A DNA stretch of 64,000 nt, taken from positions 4,402,001 to 4,466,000 of the forward strand of contig NZ_WNWM01000002.1 in NCBI RefSeq assembly GCF_009727155.1, read 5' to 3'. Origin of the DNA: Pseudoduganella dura. GTDB lineage: Bacteria; Pseudomonadota; Gammaproteobacteria; Burkholderiales; Burkholderiaceae_D. Of this stretch, positions 25,022 to 33,527 are shown piece by piece. The notes under the pieces are model-generated. The model was not told where the DNA came from. It did not search any database and saw only the letters and a program-made list of their open reading frames with translations. A program made the translations under genes and the position numbers. Every line of letters begins with the position of its first letter. The stretch's first letter is position 1.

Positions 25022-26362
25022 TCACCCCTCCTTGTGATGAAACGGCGCGAACCACGTCACCAGGAACGATGGAATGGTGGCCGCCATCACGAACCAGAAG
25101 TAATTCACGTACCCCATCCACTGCTGCAGGTGGCCGGAAACCAGGCCAGTCACCATCATGCACAGCCCCATCAGGCCGGTGCCGAACGCGTAGTGGGTGG
25201 TGGTGTACCTGCCCGGCGCGAGCTGCTGCATCAGGTAGATCATGAAGCCCACCGAGCCGAAGCCGTAGAAGAATTTTTCGATCGCCACGCCGGCGCTGAT
25301 CGCCACCAGGCTGGTGGGCTGGTACATTGCCATCAGCAGGAACGTCACGTTCGGGATGTTGACGGCGCAGCACAGCAGGAACAGCGTCGGCTTCAGGCCG
25401 CGCTTGGCCACGAACAGGCCGCCCAGCAGCGAGCCGACCAGCACCGCCACCAGCCCATAGGTGCCGTAGACGATGCCCAGCAGCTCGTTCGACAGCCCGA
25501 GGCCGCCCTTGGCCACCGGGTCCACCATGAAGAACGGGCCGATCTTTTCCAGCAGGCCGATCGACAGGCGGAACAGGAACGCGAAGCCCACCATCAGCCA
25601 CACATCGCGCTTCTGGAAGAACGTGATGAACGAATCCTTCAGGATGAACAGTGCCTCGCCGATGGAGACGGGCGCATTTTCGGCCTTGGCGCCATCGGGC
25701 ATCACGCGCAGGTGCCACACCGCCATCACCAGCGTGATGCCGGCCACGATGAAGAACACGATGCGCCAGCTGTCGATCCACGCTTCGCCGAACGCGTTGG
25801 CATCGTGGCCGAACACGTTGGTGTGCAGCCAGCCCGACAGGTAGACCAGGCCACCGGAGGCGACGATCGGGCCGATGTTCCACGACAGGCTCTGGATGCC
25901 GCAGTACAGCGACTGCGTGCGCGTGTCCAGCGCCGTGACGTAGACGCCGTCGGACGCGATGTCCTGCGTGGCGCCGACGAACGACAGCACGATGAACAGC
26001 CCGACCATGATCGCCATGTACCCGGGCAGGGACATCGCCAGCGCCACGCAGCCGAAACCGAGGCCGATCGTCAGCTGCGCGCACAGCACGAAGAACTTCT
26101 TGGTGCGGTACATTTCGACGAACGGCGCGAACAGCGGCTTGATCGTGTAGGCGAGGATCAGGTAGCTCGCATACTCGGCCGCCTTGCCGTTGTCCATGCC
26201 CAGGTTCTTGAACATGATGGCCGTCACGCTGGTGAGCATGATGTACGCCAGCGCCATCGTGAAGTAGCCGGAAGGCACCCACAGCAGCGGGCTGACGCGC
26301 CGCGCCGCGGCGGCGGCGCCGGCCGGGGGCAGGGCGCCCGGTGTGGCGGCTTTCGTGTTCAT
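25022..26362 (-). CDS. MFS transporter, AmpG/PAT-like
   Basis: A 446-residue inner-membrane protein with about 12-14 hydrophobic segments. LLWVPSGYFTMALAYIMLTS opens it, GATQDIASDGVYVTAL (TM4-5 region) is typical of AmpG/PAT-family permeases, and KIGPFFMVDPVAKGG lies mid-protein. AmpG imports anhydromuropeptides, but this gene follows a GH1 beta-glucosidase by 72 bp on the same strand, so the pair more likely imports and splits a beta-glucoside. I choose the start at 26362 because AGGAG precedes it; an earlier ATG is eight residues upstream. Confidence 0.82.
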   Translation of the reverse strand: MNTKAATPGALPPAGAAAAARRVSPLLWVPSGYFTMALAYIMLTSVTAIMFKNLGMDNGKAAEYASYLILAYTIKPLFAPFVEMYRTKKFFVLCAQLTIGLGFGCVALAMSLPGYMAIMVGLFIVLSFVGATQDIASDGVYVTALDTRTQSLYCGIQSLSWNIGPIVASGGLVYLSGWLHTNVFGHDANAFGEAWIDSWRIVFFIVAGITLVMAVWHLRVMPDGAKAENAPVSIGEALFILKDSFITFFQKRDVWLMVGFAFLFRLSIGLLEKIGPFFMVDPVAKGGLGLSNELLGIVYGTYGLVAVLVGSLLGGLFVAKRGLKPTLFLLCCAVNIPNVTFLLMAMYQPTSLVAISAGVAIEKFFYGFGSVGFMIYLMQQLAPGRYTTTHYAFGTGLMGLCMMVTGLVSGHLQQWMGYVNYFWFVMAATIPSFLVTWFAPFHHKEG

Positions 26363-26434
26363 GTCGTCTCCTGTCTCGATCGTCAAGGTGCGGGCGGCTA
26401 TGTTGCCGCTGCTGCCGCTGCTGCCGCCATTATC

Positions 26435-27763
26435 TTAGGATGCGCGGCGCTGCGTGTCGATGAATTCGCGGTACCACAGCGCGCTGTCCTTCGGCGTGCG
26501 CTTCTGGGTGGCGTAATCGACATGGATGATGCCGAAGCGCTTGGCGTAGCCGGAATTCCATTCGAAGTTGTCCAGCAGGCTCCAGAGGAAATAGCCGCGC
26601 ACGTCCACGCCCTGGTCGATCGCCGCCTTCAGTGCCGCCAGGTGGCGCTCCACGTAGTCGATGCGCTTTGCATCGGGCACGCGGCCTTCCACCAGCTCGT
26701 GGTCGGGATTGGCCATGCCGTTCTCGGTGATGTAGATCGGCGGCAGGTCGTACTCGCCCTTCAGCTTCACCAGCAGCTCGGTCAGCCCCTGCGGATAGAT
26801 TTCCCAGCCCATGTCCGTGGTACCCAGCGCATTGGGTGCCTGGCGCGGCGGCGTTTCGGCGCTGCAGAAGGAGCGGAAGTAGTAATTCACGCCGAGGAAG
26901 TCGATCGGCTGGCGGATGATGTCGAAGTCGCCGTCGTCGATTTCCGGCGCATCGGCACCGTGGCCGCGCAGCGCATATTCGGGATAGCGGCCCTTGAAGA
27001 TCGGGTCCATGAACCATTGCACCGAGCGGGCATATTCCCAGGTGGCGAGATCGCGGTCGGCCTGGCTGCCGGTGGCGGGGTCGGCGGTCCACTGGTTCAG
27101 TACGATGCCCAGTTCGGCGGATGCGCCGACGGCGCGCATCGCCTTCATCGCCAGCCCGTGCGACAGCAGCAGGTGGTGCGACACTTGCACCGATTGTTTC
27201 GTGTCCGTCACGCCCGGCGCGAACTGCCCGTTGCCGTAGCCCAGGTTCGCCGTGCACCATGGCTCGTTGTGCGTTGCAATCGTTTTCACGCGATTGCCGA
27301 AACGGCGCGCCACTTCCGCCGCGTACTCGGCGAAGTGGTAGGCGGTGTCGCGGTTCAGCCAGCCGCCTTCGTCCTGCAGGCCCTGCGGCAGGTCCCAGTG
27401 GTACAGCGTCACGTGGGCGGCGATGTTCTTCTTGTCCAGCTCGTCGAGCAGGCGCTCGTAGAATGCAAAACCCGCCTCGTTCCAGGCCCCCTTGCCGGCC
27501 GGTTGCACGCGTGCCCACGCCATCGAGAAACGGTAGGCATCCACGTGCAGGTCCGCCATGATGCCGACATCTTCCGCGTAGCGGTGATAGTGGTCGCAGG
27601 CCACGTCGCCATTGCTGCCGTCGATCACCTTGCCGGGCGTGTGGCTGAACGTGTCCCAGATGGACGGGCCCTTGCCGTCGGCCGTGGCGGCACCCTCGAT
27701 CTGGAACGAACTCGTGGCCACACCCCACGTGAATGAAGGCGGAAATTGCAATTTGTCGGTCAT
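26435..27763 (-). CDS. Beta-glucosidase (glycoside hydrolase family 1)
   Basis: A 442-residue cytosolic GH1 enzyme that hydrolyses beta-glucosides. The (beta/alpha)8 fold signatures are FPPSFTWGVATSSFQIEGA at the N-terminus, the acid/base Glu in THNEPWC (near residue 165), the nucleophile Glu in YITENGM (near 345), and RGYFLWSLLDNFEW close to the C-terminus. No signal peptide is present. The start at 27763 is chosen by homology; the frame extends upstream to 27877 but would then cover its own promoter and operator. It heads a probable two-gene operon with an MFS permease. Confidence 0.95.
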   Translation of the reverse strand: MTDKLQFPPSFTWGVATSSFQIEGAATADGKGPSIWDTFSHTPGKVIDGSNGDVACDHYHRYAEDVGIMADLHVDAYRFSMAWARVQPAGKGAWNEAGFAFYERLLDELDKKNIAAHVTLYHWDLPQGLQDEGGWLNRDTAYHFAEYAAEVARRFGNRVKTIATHNEPWCTANLGYGNGQFAPGVTDTKQSVQVSHHLLLSHGLAMKAMRAVGASAELGIVLNQWTADPATGSQADRDLATWEYARSVQWFMDPIFKGRYPEYALRGHGADAPEIDDGDFDIIRQPIDFLGVNYYFRSFCSAETPPRQAPNALGTTDMGWEIYPQGLTELLVKLKGEYDLPPIYITENGMANPDHELVEGRVPDAKRIDYVERHLAALKAAIDQGVDVRGYFLWSLLDNFEWNSGYAKRFGIIHVDYATQKRTPKDSALWYREFIDTQRRAS

Positions 27764-27796
27764 TGTCTTGGTCGGCTGGAGGTTTTTGAGAAGGCA

Positions 27797-27810
27797 TGAA
27801 AACGATTTCA
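27797..27810 (-). promoter_or_regulatory. LacI/GalR-type operator of the beta-glucosidase operon
   Basis: TGAAAACGATTTCA is a CG-centred dyad (TGAAA-N4-TTTCA, one mismatch inside) matching the general LacI-family operator form TGNAANCGNTTNCA. It lies just downstream of the predicted transcription start, the usual place for a repressor operator. No LacI-family gene is in the window. Confidence 0.75.
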
Positions 27811-27823
27811 CGCGACGCTGGAC

Positions 27824-27852
27824 ATTAGACCGCAAGCGCAAATCCGTGTCAA
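27824..27852 (-). promoter_or_regulatory. Promoter of the beta-glucosidase operon
   Basis: On the minus strand TTGACA (27847-27852), a 17-base spacer, then TCTAAT (27824-27829). The -35 box is perfect and the -10 box has one mismatch. The start is expected around 27817, ten bases upstream of the LacI-type operator. Confidence 0.8.
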
Positions 27853-27961
27853 TTATAAAAAAGCTGCTTCGGGGCACCGATTTTCAGCAACAAAACAAGC
27901 CTGGAGACACGCCTGTGCAGCGGAAATTTCTGTGAGAAGGGGACTGCAGCGGGCCGGGCAG

Positions 27962-27990
27962 GCAATAAAAAACCCGGCCTTGCCGGGTTT
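27962..27990 (-). terminator. Intrinsic terminator of the 59-residue ORF
   Basis: AACCCGGC-AAG-GCCGGGTT on the minus strand followed by TTTTATTG, located about 30 bases after the stop codon of the small gene at 28019. Confidence 0.85.
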
Positions 27991-28018
27991 GCGTTACTGC
28001 CTTGCTGACTTATCGCTT

Positions 28019-28198
28019 CTAACTTGCGATAAAGCGCGGCGGGATTTCCATGCCGGCGGTGGCGGCATCGGCGTAAGCACGCAGCTCGTTGATGGCCAAT
28101 TCAAGTTGTTCCTGGCTGGGATTGGCTTGGAAACCGCGAATGCGTTCGTTCAGCGCAGCGACTTTCTGCGTCCATTCCAGCCTGTCGATCCTGCTCAT
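28019..28198 (-). CDS. Small hypothetical protein (59 aa)
   Basis: A 59-residue cytosolic protein, predicted mainly helical (RLEWTQKVAALNERIRGF, then EQLELAINELRAYADAA), with a short C-terminal tail IPPRFIAS. The strong ribosome-binding site GGGAGG at the right distance from the ATG at 28198, and a terminator after the stop, support a real gene. I do not recognise a family and assign no function. It lies between the convergent/divergent beta-glucosidase and TetR genes with its own promoter region. Confidence 0.78.
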   Translation of the reverse strand: MSRIDRLEWTQKVAALNERIRGFQANPSQEQLELAINELRAYADAATAGMEIPPRFIAS

Positions 28199-28316
28199 AG
28201 AGCCTCCCTGCAAATTATATTCTTGAGGAAATCATTTTCCCCCAGTGGCAGCACGATCTCTGTGCGCCAGCGCACAATGCGCCGGTCACCAAGGATGAGT
28301 TACGGCGAGAGGCGTG

Positions 28317-29000
28317 TCAAGCCTTGACGCCGTGCAGGAACAGGTCGACGCGCTGCTCGACGAGCAGGGTGTCCTCGTGCACGTCGCGCGCCGGGGGCGC
28401 GAACAGGTAACGCTTCAGGTGATCCCCCATCAGGCAGTTCAGCAGGTGCACCACCAGCTGGTCGGCGGGCAGGTCGCGCAGCTGGGCACGCACGTCGGGC
28501 CGGGTGAAGTACCGCTCCAGCGCCAGCCGGGTCTGGCGCGGGCCGGATTCGAAGAACGCCTCGGCCATCTCGGGATCGTGGTGGGCTTCCGCGATGACCA
28601 TCCGGTACAGCTTGATGACCGCCCCCGATGACACGAGCTCGTGGAAGCGCATGCCGAAGTCGACCAGCACCTCGCGAATCGGCCTCGGGTTCGTCTCCAG
28701 GTCTTCCATCGTCTCGAAATAGACATCGCGGCCCGATTTCAGGATTTCCCGAAACAGACCACTCTTGCCGCCGAACTTCACGTAGATCGTGCGCACGGCC
28801 ACGCGCGCCCGGCGCGCGATCATTTCCAGGCTGACTTTCGAATAGCCCTTTTCCAGGAACAGCTCGGCGGCGGCGCTCAACAGTTCCTGCGTGCGCGCTT
28901 CCGCATCGCACGCCCGGGGGCGTCCGGCGCTGCGTGCGGCAAGCGGGCACAGGGGCGGCGCATCGCACAGGCCGGGATCTTTTACTTGCTCGTCAGACAT
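28317..29000 (-). CDS. TetR-family transcriptional regulator
   Basis: A 227-residue repressor. After a 25-residue Pro-rich N-terminal extension, residues about 35-85 form the TetR DNA-binding domain (ELLSAAAELFLEKGYSKVSLEMIARRARV, then TIYVKFGGKSGLFREIL). The C-terminal domain is a TetR_C ligand-binding bundle. I start at MSDEQVK (29000); an upstream ATG at 29057 would overlap the operator region. It is divergent from the emrA-emrB-omf pump, and a palindrome in between is its likely operator, so it probably represses the pump until a toxic ligand binds. Confidence 0.9.
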   Translation of the reverse strand: MSDEQVKDPGLCDAPPLCPLAARSAGRPRACDAEARTQELLSAAAELFLEKGYSKVSLEMIARRARVAVRTIYVKFGGKSGLFREILKSGRDVYFETMEDLETNPRPIREVLVDFGMRFHELVSSGAVIKLYRMVIAEAHHDPEMAEAFFESGPRQTRLALERYFTRPDVRAQLRDLPADQLVVHLLNCLMGDHLKRYLFAPPARDVHEDTLLVEQRVDLFLHGVKA

Positions 29001-29060
29001 GATTTGAACGGCGCGACAGGCGCCAGACACTGTGGGAACGCCGTTACTGTATGTCACCTA

Positions 29061-29086
29061 GAAATGAAATGCAATCGTTTCATTTC
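29061..29086. promoter_or_regulatory. TetR operator of the efflux operon
   Basis: GAAATGAAA and TTTCATTTC form perfect 9-bp arms around eight bases. The palindrome abuts the -35 box of the emrA promoter. A further partial copy, CATTTCATTTTCGG, lies at 29127-29140 near the transcription start. Placement and symmetry fit autoregulation plus control of the pump. Confidence 0.8.
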
Positions 29087-29115
29087 TTGACTTCGGTCAA
29101 CCGATATCGAATAAT
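29087..29115 (+). promoter_or_regulatory. Promoter of the emrA-emrB-omf operon
   Basis: TTGACT (29087-29092), 17 bases, AATAAT (29110-29115). The start is predicted near 29122, about 27 bases upstream of the emrA ATG. The operator palindrome ends one base before the -35 box. Confidence 0.7.
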
Positions 29116-29148
29116 GCGCATAACCCATTTCATTTTCGGAGCGTTTCC

Positions 29149-30270
29149 ATGTCCAACCAGGCAGAACAAAAAGTGCTCGGCGCCGCCTCCCAGGCAACCC
29201 CGCAAGCCGCCGCGCCGGCGAAAAAGCCGAATCGCCGCGTGCTGGTCGTTGCCGGCCTGATCGCCGTGGCGGCTATCGCGGCGGGTGGCCGCATGTGGTA
29301 CCGCAGCGCGCATTTCGTGGAAACTGAAAATGCCTATGTCGCCGGCCACGTGCACCCGGTGTCGTCGCGTATCGCCGGCACCGTGACGAAGGTGCTGATC
29401 GACGATAACCAGTATGTGAAGGCGGGCGACGTGATCGCCGAACTCGATCCGTTCGACCAGCATGTGAAGGTGGAGCAGATCCGCGCGCAGATCGCCAGCG
29501 CGGAAACGCAGGTGCTGCAGGCCGACGCGCAAGTGGCGCAGGTGAAGGCCCAGGCCAGCGCCACCGCCGCCCAGGTGAAGCAGGCCGAAGCGCTGCTGGT
29601 GCGCGCGAAACAGGACGCCGACCGCTACGGCCAGCTGTACACCAGCCAGATGAAGGCCGTGTCGAAGGCCGAGCTCGATGCCGCCAATGCCGGCCGCGCC
29701 AGCGCCGCCGCCGACCTGGCGGCCCGCAAGGACAGCGTCACCGCCGCCAAGGCGCAGATCGGCGCCGCGGCCTCCGCGCGCGATGTGCTGAAGGCGCAGA
29801 TCGACGTGCTGAAAGTGCAGCTGAAGGACGCCGAACAGCAGCTCGCCTACAACCGCATCGTGGCGCCGGTCAGCGGCCGCGTGGGCAAGCGCAATCTCGA
29901 AGTGGGCCAGCGCGTGTCGCCGGGCCAGCAGCTGACGGCGCTGGTGCAGGACAATGTGTGGGTCACCGCGAACTTCAAGGAGACCCAGCTGGCGGAGATG
30001 CACATCGGCCAGCCGGTGCACATCAGCGTGGATGCGCTGCCGGGCAAGGAAATCACCGGCCACGTGGACAGCTTCTCGCCGGCATCCGGCAACCAGTTCG
30101 CGCTGCTGCCGGCCGATAACGCCACCGGCAACTTCACCAAGATCGTCCAGCGCGTGCCCGTGAAGATCACGCTCGACGCCGCCGACCAGAAGGCGCTTGC
30201 CGGCCGCCTGGTGCCGGGCATGTCGGTGATCGCCGAAGTGGCGATCGGCGAAGCAAGCCAAGTCCACTAA
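29149..30270 (+). CDS. emrA: HlyD/EmrA-family membrane fusion protein
   Basis: A 373-residue periplasmic adaptor of a tripartite drug pump. It has an N-terminal membrane anchor (about residues 29-47, RVLVVAGLIAVAAIAAGG), a biotinyl-lipoyl-like domain (ENAYVAGHVHPVSSRIAGTV), a long alpha-helical hairpin rich in Ala and Gln (about residues 95-220), the second lipoyl half (NRIVAPVSGRVGKRNLEVGQ) and a beta-barrel C-terminus. It links the DHA2 transporter downstream to the outer-membrane factor. The symbol is by type rather than proven orthology. Confidence 0.92.
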   Translation: MSNQAEQKVLGAASQATPQAAAPAKKPNRRVLVVAGLIAVAAIAAGGRMWYRSAHFVETENAYVAGHVHPVSSRIAGTVTKVLIDDNQYVKAGDVIAELDPFDQHVKVEQIRAQIASAETQVLQADAQVAQVKAQASATAAQVKQAEALLVRAKQDADRYGQLYTSQMKAVSKAELDAANAGRASAAADLAARKDSVTAAKAQIGAAASARDVLKAQIDVLKVQLKDAEQQLAYNRIVAPVSGRVGKRNLEVGQRVSPGQQLTALVQDNVWVTANFKETQLAEMHIGQPVHISVDALPGKEITGHVDSFSPASGNQFALLPADNATGNFTKIVQRVPVKITLDAADQKALAGRLVPGMSVIAEVAIGEASQVH

Positions 30271-30283
30271 GCGGAACGCTGCA

Positions 30284-31891
30284 ATGAGTACGCAGACACT
30301 GACCGGCAGCCCGCCCGGCGCGCCGGCCTATGGCCAGGCCGCCGAAGCGGTTTCCGGCCGCACCTGGATCGCGGTGGCCGCCGGCATGCTCGGCGCGTTC
30401 ATGGCGGTGCTGGACATCCAGATCACCAACTCGTCGCTGAAGGACATCCTCGGCTCCCTGTCGGCCACGCAGGAAGAGGGTTCGTGGATCTCCACCGCCT
30501 ACCTGGTGGCCGAGATCATCGTGATTCCGCTGACGGCGCTGCTGACGCGCGTGTTCTCGCTGCGCGGCTACATGATGGGCACCACCGCGCTGTTCCTGGT
30601 GTTTTCCACGCTGTGCGGTTTCGCCTGGAACCTGGAAAGCATGATCGCCTTCCGCATGTTGCAGGGCTTCACGGGCGGCGCGCTGATCCCGATGGCGATG
30701 ACGCTGGTGATGACCCAGCTGCCGCCGTCGAAACGGGCGACCGGCATGGCGCTGTTCGGCCTGACCGCCACGCTGGCGCCGGCCATGGGCCCCACGCTGG
30801 GCGGCTACCTGTCGGAGCTGTACGGCTGGCCGTCGATCTTCTACATCAACTGGGTGCCGGGCCTGCTGCTGATGGCCGGTATCGCCTATGGCCTGGACAA
30901 GGAAAAGCTGCGCCTGGACCAGCTGTGGAACGCCGACTGGCTGGGCATCGCGTTCATGGCGATGGGCCTGGGCTGCCTGACGATCTTCCTCGAGGAAGGC
31001 AACAGCAAGGACTGGTTCGATTCGGCCTTCATCATCGCATTCGCCGCGATGGCGCTGGTCGGCCTGCTGGGGTGGGTCATCACCAGCGCGATGCGCGAGC
31101 AGCCGTTCGTCAACCTCGGCCTGTACGGGCAACGCAACTTCCTCGTCGCCACGGTACTGTCGGCGGTGATGGGCATGGGGCTGTACGGCTCGTCGTTCCT
31201 GCTGCCGCTGTTCCTGGGCCAGATCGCCGGCTATTCGCCGATGCAGATCGGCGAAGTGATCATGTGGGTGGGGCTGCCGCAGCTGTTCATCATGCCGTTC
31301 GTGGCCAAGCTGTCGGCGAAGATCGACAACCGCATCCTGTGCTCGTTCGGCCTGCTGCTGTTCGGCGGTTCGTGTCTGATGAACGCCTACATGGATGCGA
31401 GCACCGGCTACGACCAGCTGATGCTGTCGCAGGTCGTCCGCGCGCTGGGCCAGCCGTTCGTGATGCTCACGCTGTCGAACTTCGCGATGAACGGCATCTC
31501 GCCGAAGGACATGCCTTCGGCATCGAGCCTGTTCAACATGACGCGCAACCTGGGCGGCTCGATCGGCATCGCCCTGCTGGCCACCGCGCTGTCCACGCGC
31601 GAGCATTTCCATTCGGCGCGGCTGGGCGAATCGATCACCAGCTACTCGGCGGCCGCGCAACAGCGGCTCGACCAGATGACGCAGGCGTTCATCGGCCAGG
31701 GGTTCGACCCGGTCAACGCGGCGGACAAGGCGTTGAAGGCGGTCGACGGCATCGTGCGGCGCGAAGCGTATGTGATGGCCTACAACGACGGCTTCTTCAT
31801 CGTCGGCGGCATCCTGCTGTCCTGCATCGCCATCCTGTGGCTGTCGGACAAGGTCAAATCGCCATCCGGCGCCGGCGCCGGCGGCCATTGA
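30284..31891 (+). CDS. emrB: DHA2-family MFS drug:H+ antiporter (EmrB/QacA type)
   Basis: A 535-residue inner-membrane transporter with 14 expected transmembrane segments. Family motifs are FMAVLDIQITNSSLKDI in TM1 (the conserved acidic residue D), the ISTAYLVAEIIVIPLTALLTR segment, and the antiporter motif C region with LAPAMGPTLGGYLSELYGW. It uses the proton gradient to expel hydrophobic drugs through EmrA and the outer-membrane factor. It starts 13 bp after emrA. Confidence 0.94.
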   Translation: MSTQTLTGSPPGAPAYGQAAEAVSGRTWIAVAAGMLGAFMAVLDIQITNSSLKDILGSLSATQEEGSWISTAYLVAEIIVIPLTALLTRVFSLRGYMMGTTALFLVFSTLCGFAWNLESMIAFRMLQGFTGGALIPMAMTLVMTQLPPSKRATGMALFGLTATLAPAMGPTLGGYLSELYGWPSIFYINWVPGLLLMAGIAYGLDKEKLRLDQLWNADWLGIAFMAMGLGCLTIFLEEGNSKDWFDSAFIIAFAAMALVGLLGWVITSAMREQPFVNLGLYGQRNFLVATVLSAVMGMGLYGSSFLLPLFLGQIAGYSPMQIGEVIMWVGLPQLFIMPFVAKLSAKIDNRILCSFGLLLFGGSCLMNAYMDASTGYDQLMLSQVVRALGQPFVMLTLSNFAMNGISPKDMPSASSLFNMTRNLGGSIGIALLATALSTREHFHSARLGESITSYSAAAQQRLDQMTQAFIGQGFDPVNAADKALKAVDGIVRREAYVMAYNDGFFIVGGILLSCIAILWLSDKVKSPSGAGAGGH

Positions 31892-31908
31892 ATTCAAGAG
31901 GTAACATC

Positions 31909-33381
31909 ATGTTCATCAAACCAGGCATTACCGTGGCGGTCGCATCCGCCATGCTGTTTCTCTCCGGCTGCGCCACCGTGGGCACCGATTTCAAGGCGCC
32001 GGCCGGCATCGCCGGCTCCGGCTTCCGCCACGCGCCGCAAGCGGCCGCATCGCACCAGGATGCCGCCGCGCGCCTGCCGCAGCAATGGTGGAGCGTGTTC
32101 GGCGATGCAACGCTGGACCGGCTCGAACAGCAGGCGCTGGCCGACAGCCCCACCGTCAAGGCGGCCGGGCAGCGGCTGCTGCAGGCCGAGGCGCAACTGG
32201 GCGTCACGCGGGCCAGCGAACGGCCGCAGCTGAACGTCAGTGCCGGGATCTCGAATTCGCGCACGTCGGCGAACACCTCGCAGGGGATCGCTCTGGGCCG
32301 CCGCGCGATCGACGGCAACAACTATTCGGTCGGCTCGTCGTTCTCGTACGAGCTGGACCTGCTGGGCCGCGTGCGCCGCGCCGTGGAAGCGGCCGATGCG
32401 CAGGCGCTGGCCGCGCAGGCCGATCGTGATGGCGTGATGCTGGTGCTGACATCGCAGGTTGCCACCACCTACTGGCAGTTGCGCGGCCTCGACGCCGAGA
32501 TCGCGATCCTGCGCGGCGCGCTCGATACGCGCCGCGAAACCGAGGAACTGGTGACCGCGCGCTTCAATGCCGGCCTGTCGAACGAACTCGATACGTCGCG
32601 CGCGACGATCGAACGCGCCAACGCGGAAGCCGACCTCGAAGAAGCCCAGCGCCAGCGCAACGGCCTGGAACACGGCCTTGCCGTGCTGCTGGGGGCGTCG
32701 CCGTCATCGACCGTGCTGCCGGCCGTCGCGGGAGCGGGCTTGCCGCAGCCGCCGGCGATTCCCGTCGGCCTGCCCGCCAGCCTGCTGGCGCAGCGGCCCG
32801 ACCTGGCGCAAAGCGTGGCCACGCTGAAGGCGGCCAATGCGAATATCGGCGTGGCCGAGGGCGCGCTGTATCCGTCGCTGAGCCTGACCGGCAATTTCGG
32901 TTTTGCTTCCGAGAGCCTGTCGGAGATAGCCAAGGGCGGCTCGCGCCAGTTCAGCTTCGGCCCGCTGGCGTTGTCGCTGCCGGTGCTCGACGGCGGCCGC
33001 AACAAGGCCAACCTGGCCGCGGCGCAGGCCCGTTACGACGAAGCCGTGGCGAACCACCAGGGCCGGCTGCTCACCGCCCTGCGGGAAGTGGAAGACGCGC
33101 TGTCCGACGTGCAGCAGCGCCAGCAGCAGGGCAAGGCGCAGGCCGTGTCGCGCGAGGCGGCGGCGCGCGCTTACCTGGTGGCGCGGGCCCGCTACGAGCG
33201 CGGCCTGTCCACCTACCTCGACGTGACCGATGCCCAGCGCAGCTCGCTGGCGGCCGACCGTGCCACCGCGCAGATCGATACGCAGCGGCTGCTGGCCGCG
33301 GTGTCCGTCGCGCGGGCGCTGGGTGCCGGCTGGCAGCCGGAAGGCAAGCTGGCGCAACTGGCCCAGGCACCGAAGCAATAG
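31909..33381 (+). CDS. Outer-membrane efflux factor lipoprotein (NodT/OprM family)
   Basis: A 490-residue TolC-like outer-membrane channel. Residues 1-20 are a lipoprotein signal with lipobox LSGC (Cys20). The conserved QQWWSVFGDATLDRLEQQAL follows, then two OEP repeats (about 70-260 and 270-480) with FSYELDLLGRVRRAVEAADA, typical of the NodT family. It completes the tripartite pump with the two upstream genes; AAGAGG lies before the ATG and the gap to emrB is 17 bp. A much longer frame starting at 30484 is a shadow of emrB. Confidence 0.93.
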   Translation: MFIKPGITVAVASAMLFLSGCATVGTDFKAPAGIAGSGFRHAPQAAASHQDAAARLPQQWWSVFGDATLDRLEQQALADSPTVKAAGQRLLQAEAQLGVTRASERPQLNVSAGISNSRTSANTSQGIALGRRAIDGNNYSVGSSFSYELDLLGRVRRAVEAADAQALAAQADRDGVMLVLTSQVATTYWQLRGLDAEIAILRGALDTRRETEELVTARFNAGLSNELDTSRATIERANAEADLEEAQRQRNGLEHGLAVLLGASPSSTVLPAVAGAGLPQPPAIPVGLPASLLAQRPDLAQSVATLKAANANIGVAEGALYPSLSLTGNFGFASESLSEIAKGGSRQFSFGPLALSLPVLDGGRNKANLAAAQARYDEAVANHQGRLLTALREVEDALSDVQQRQQQGKAQAVSREAAARAYLVARARYERGLSTYLDVTDAQRSSLAADRATAQIDTQRLLAAVSVARALGAGWQPEGKLAQLAQAPKQ

Positions 33382-33527
33382 GCAGAACAAGGCAGCCTCG
33401 CAGGGCCATGCCGATGCGCCGCAGCAGGCGGAGCCTGGCGAAATCCCTGCCCGTCTGCGCCGCGGCGAAAAATGCAATATGCTGAGTTTGTCTCAACCGA
33501 CTTGGCCAACCTATAAGGAACTTACCC

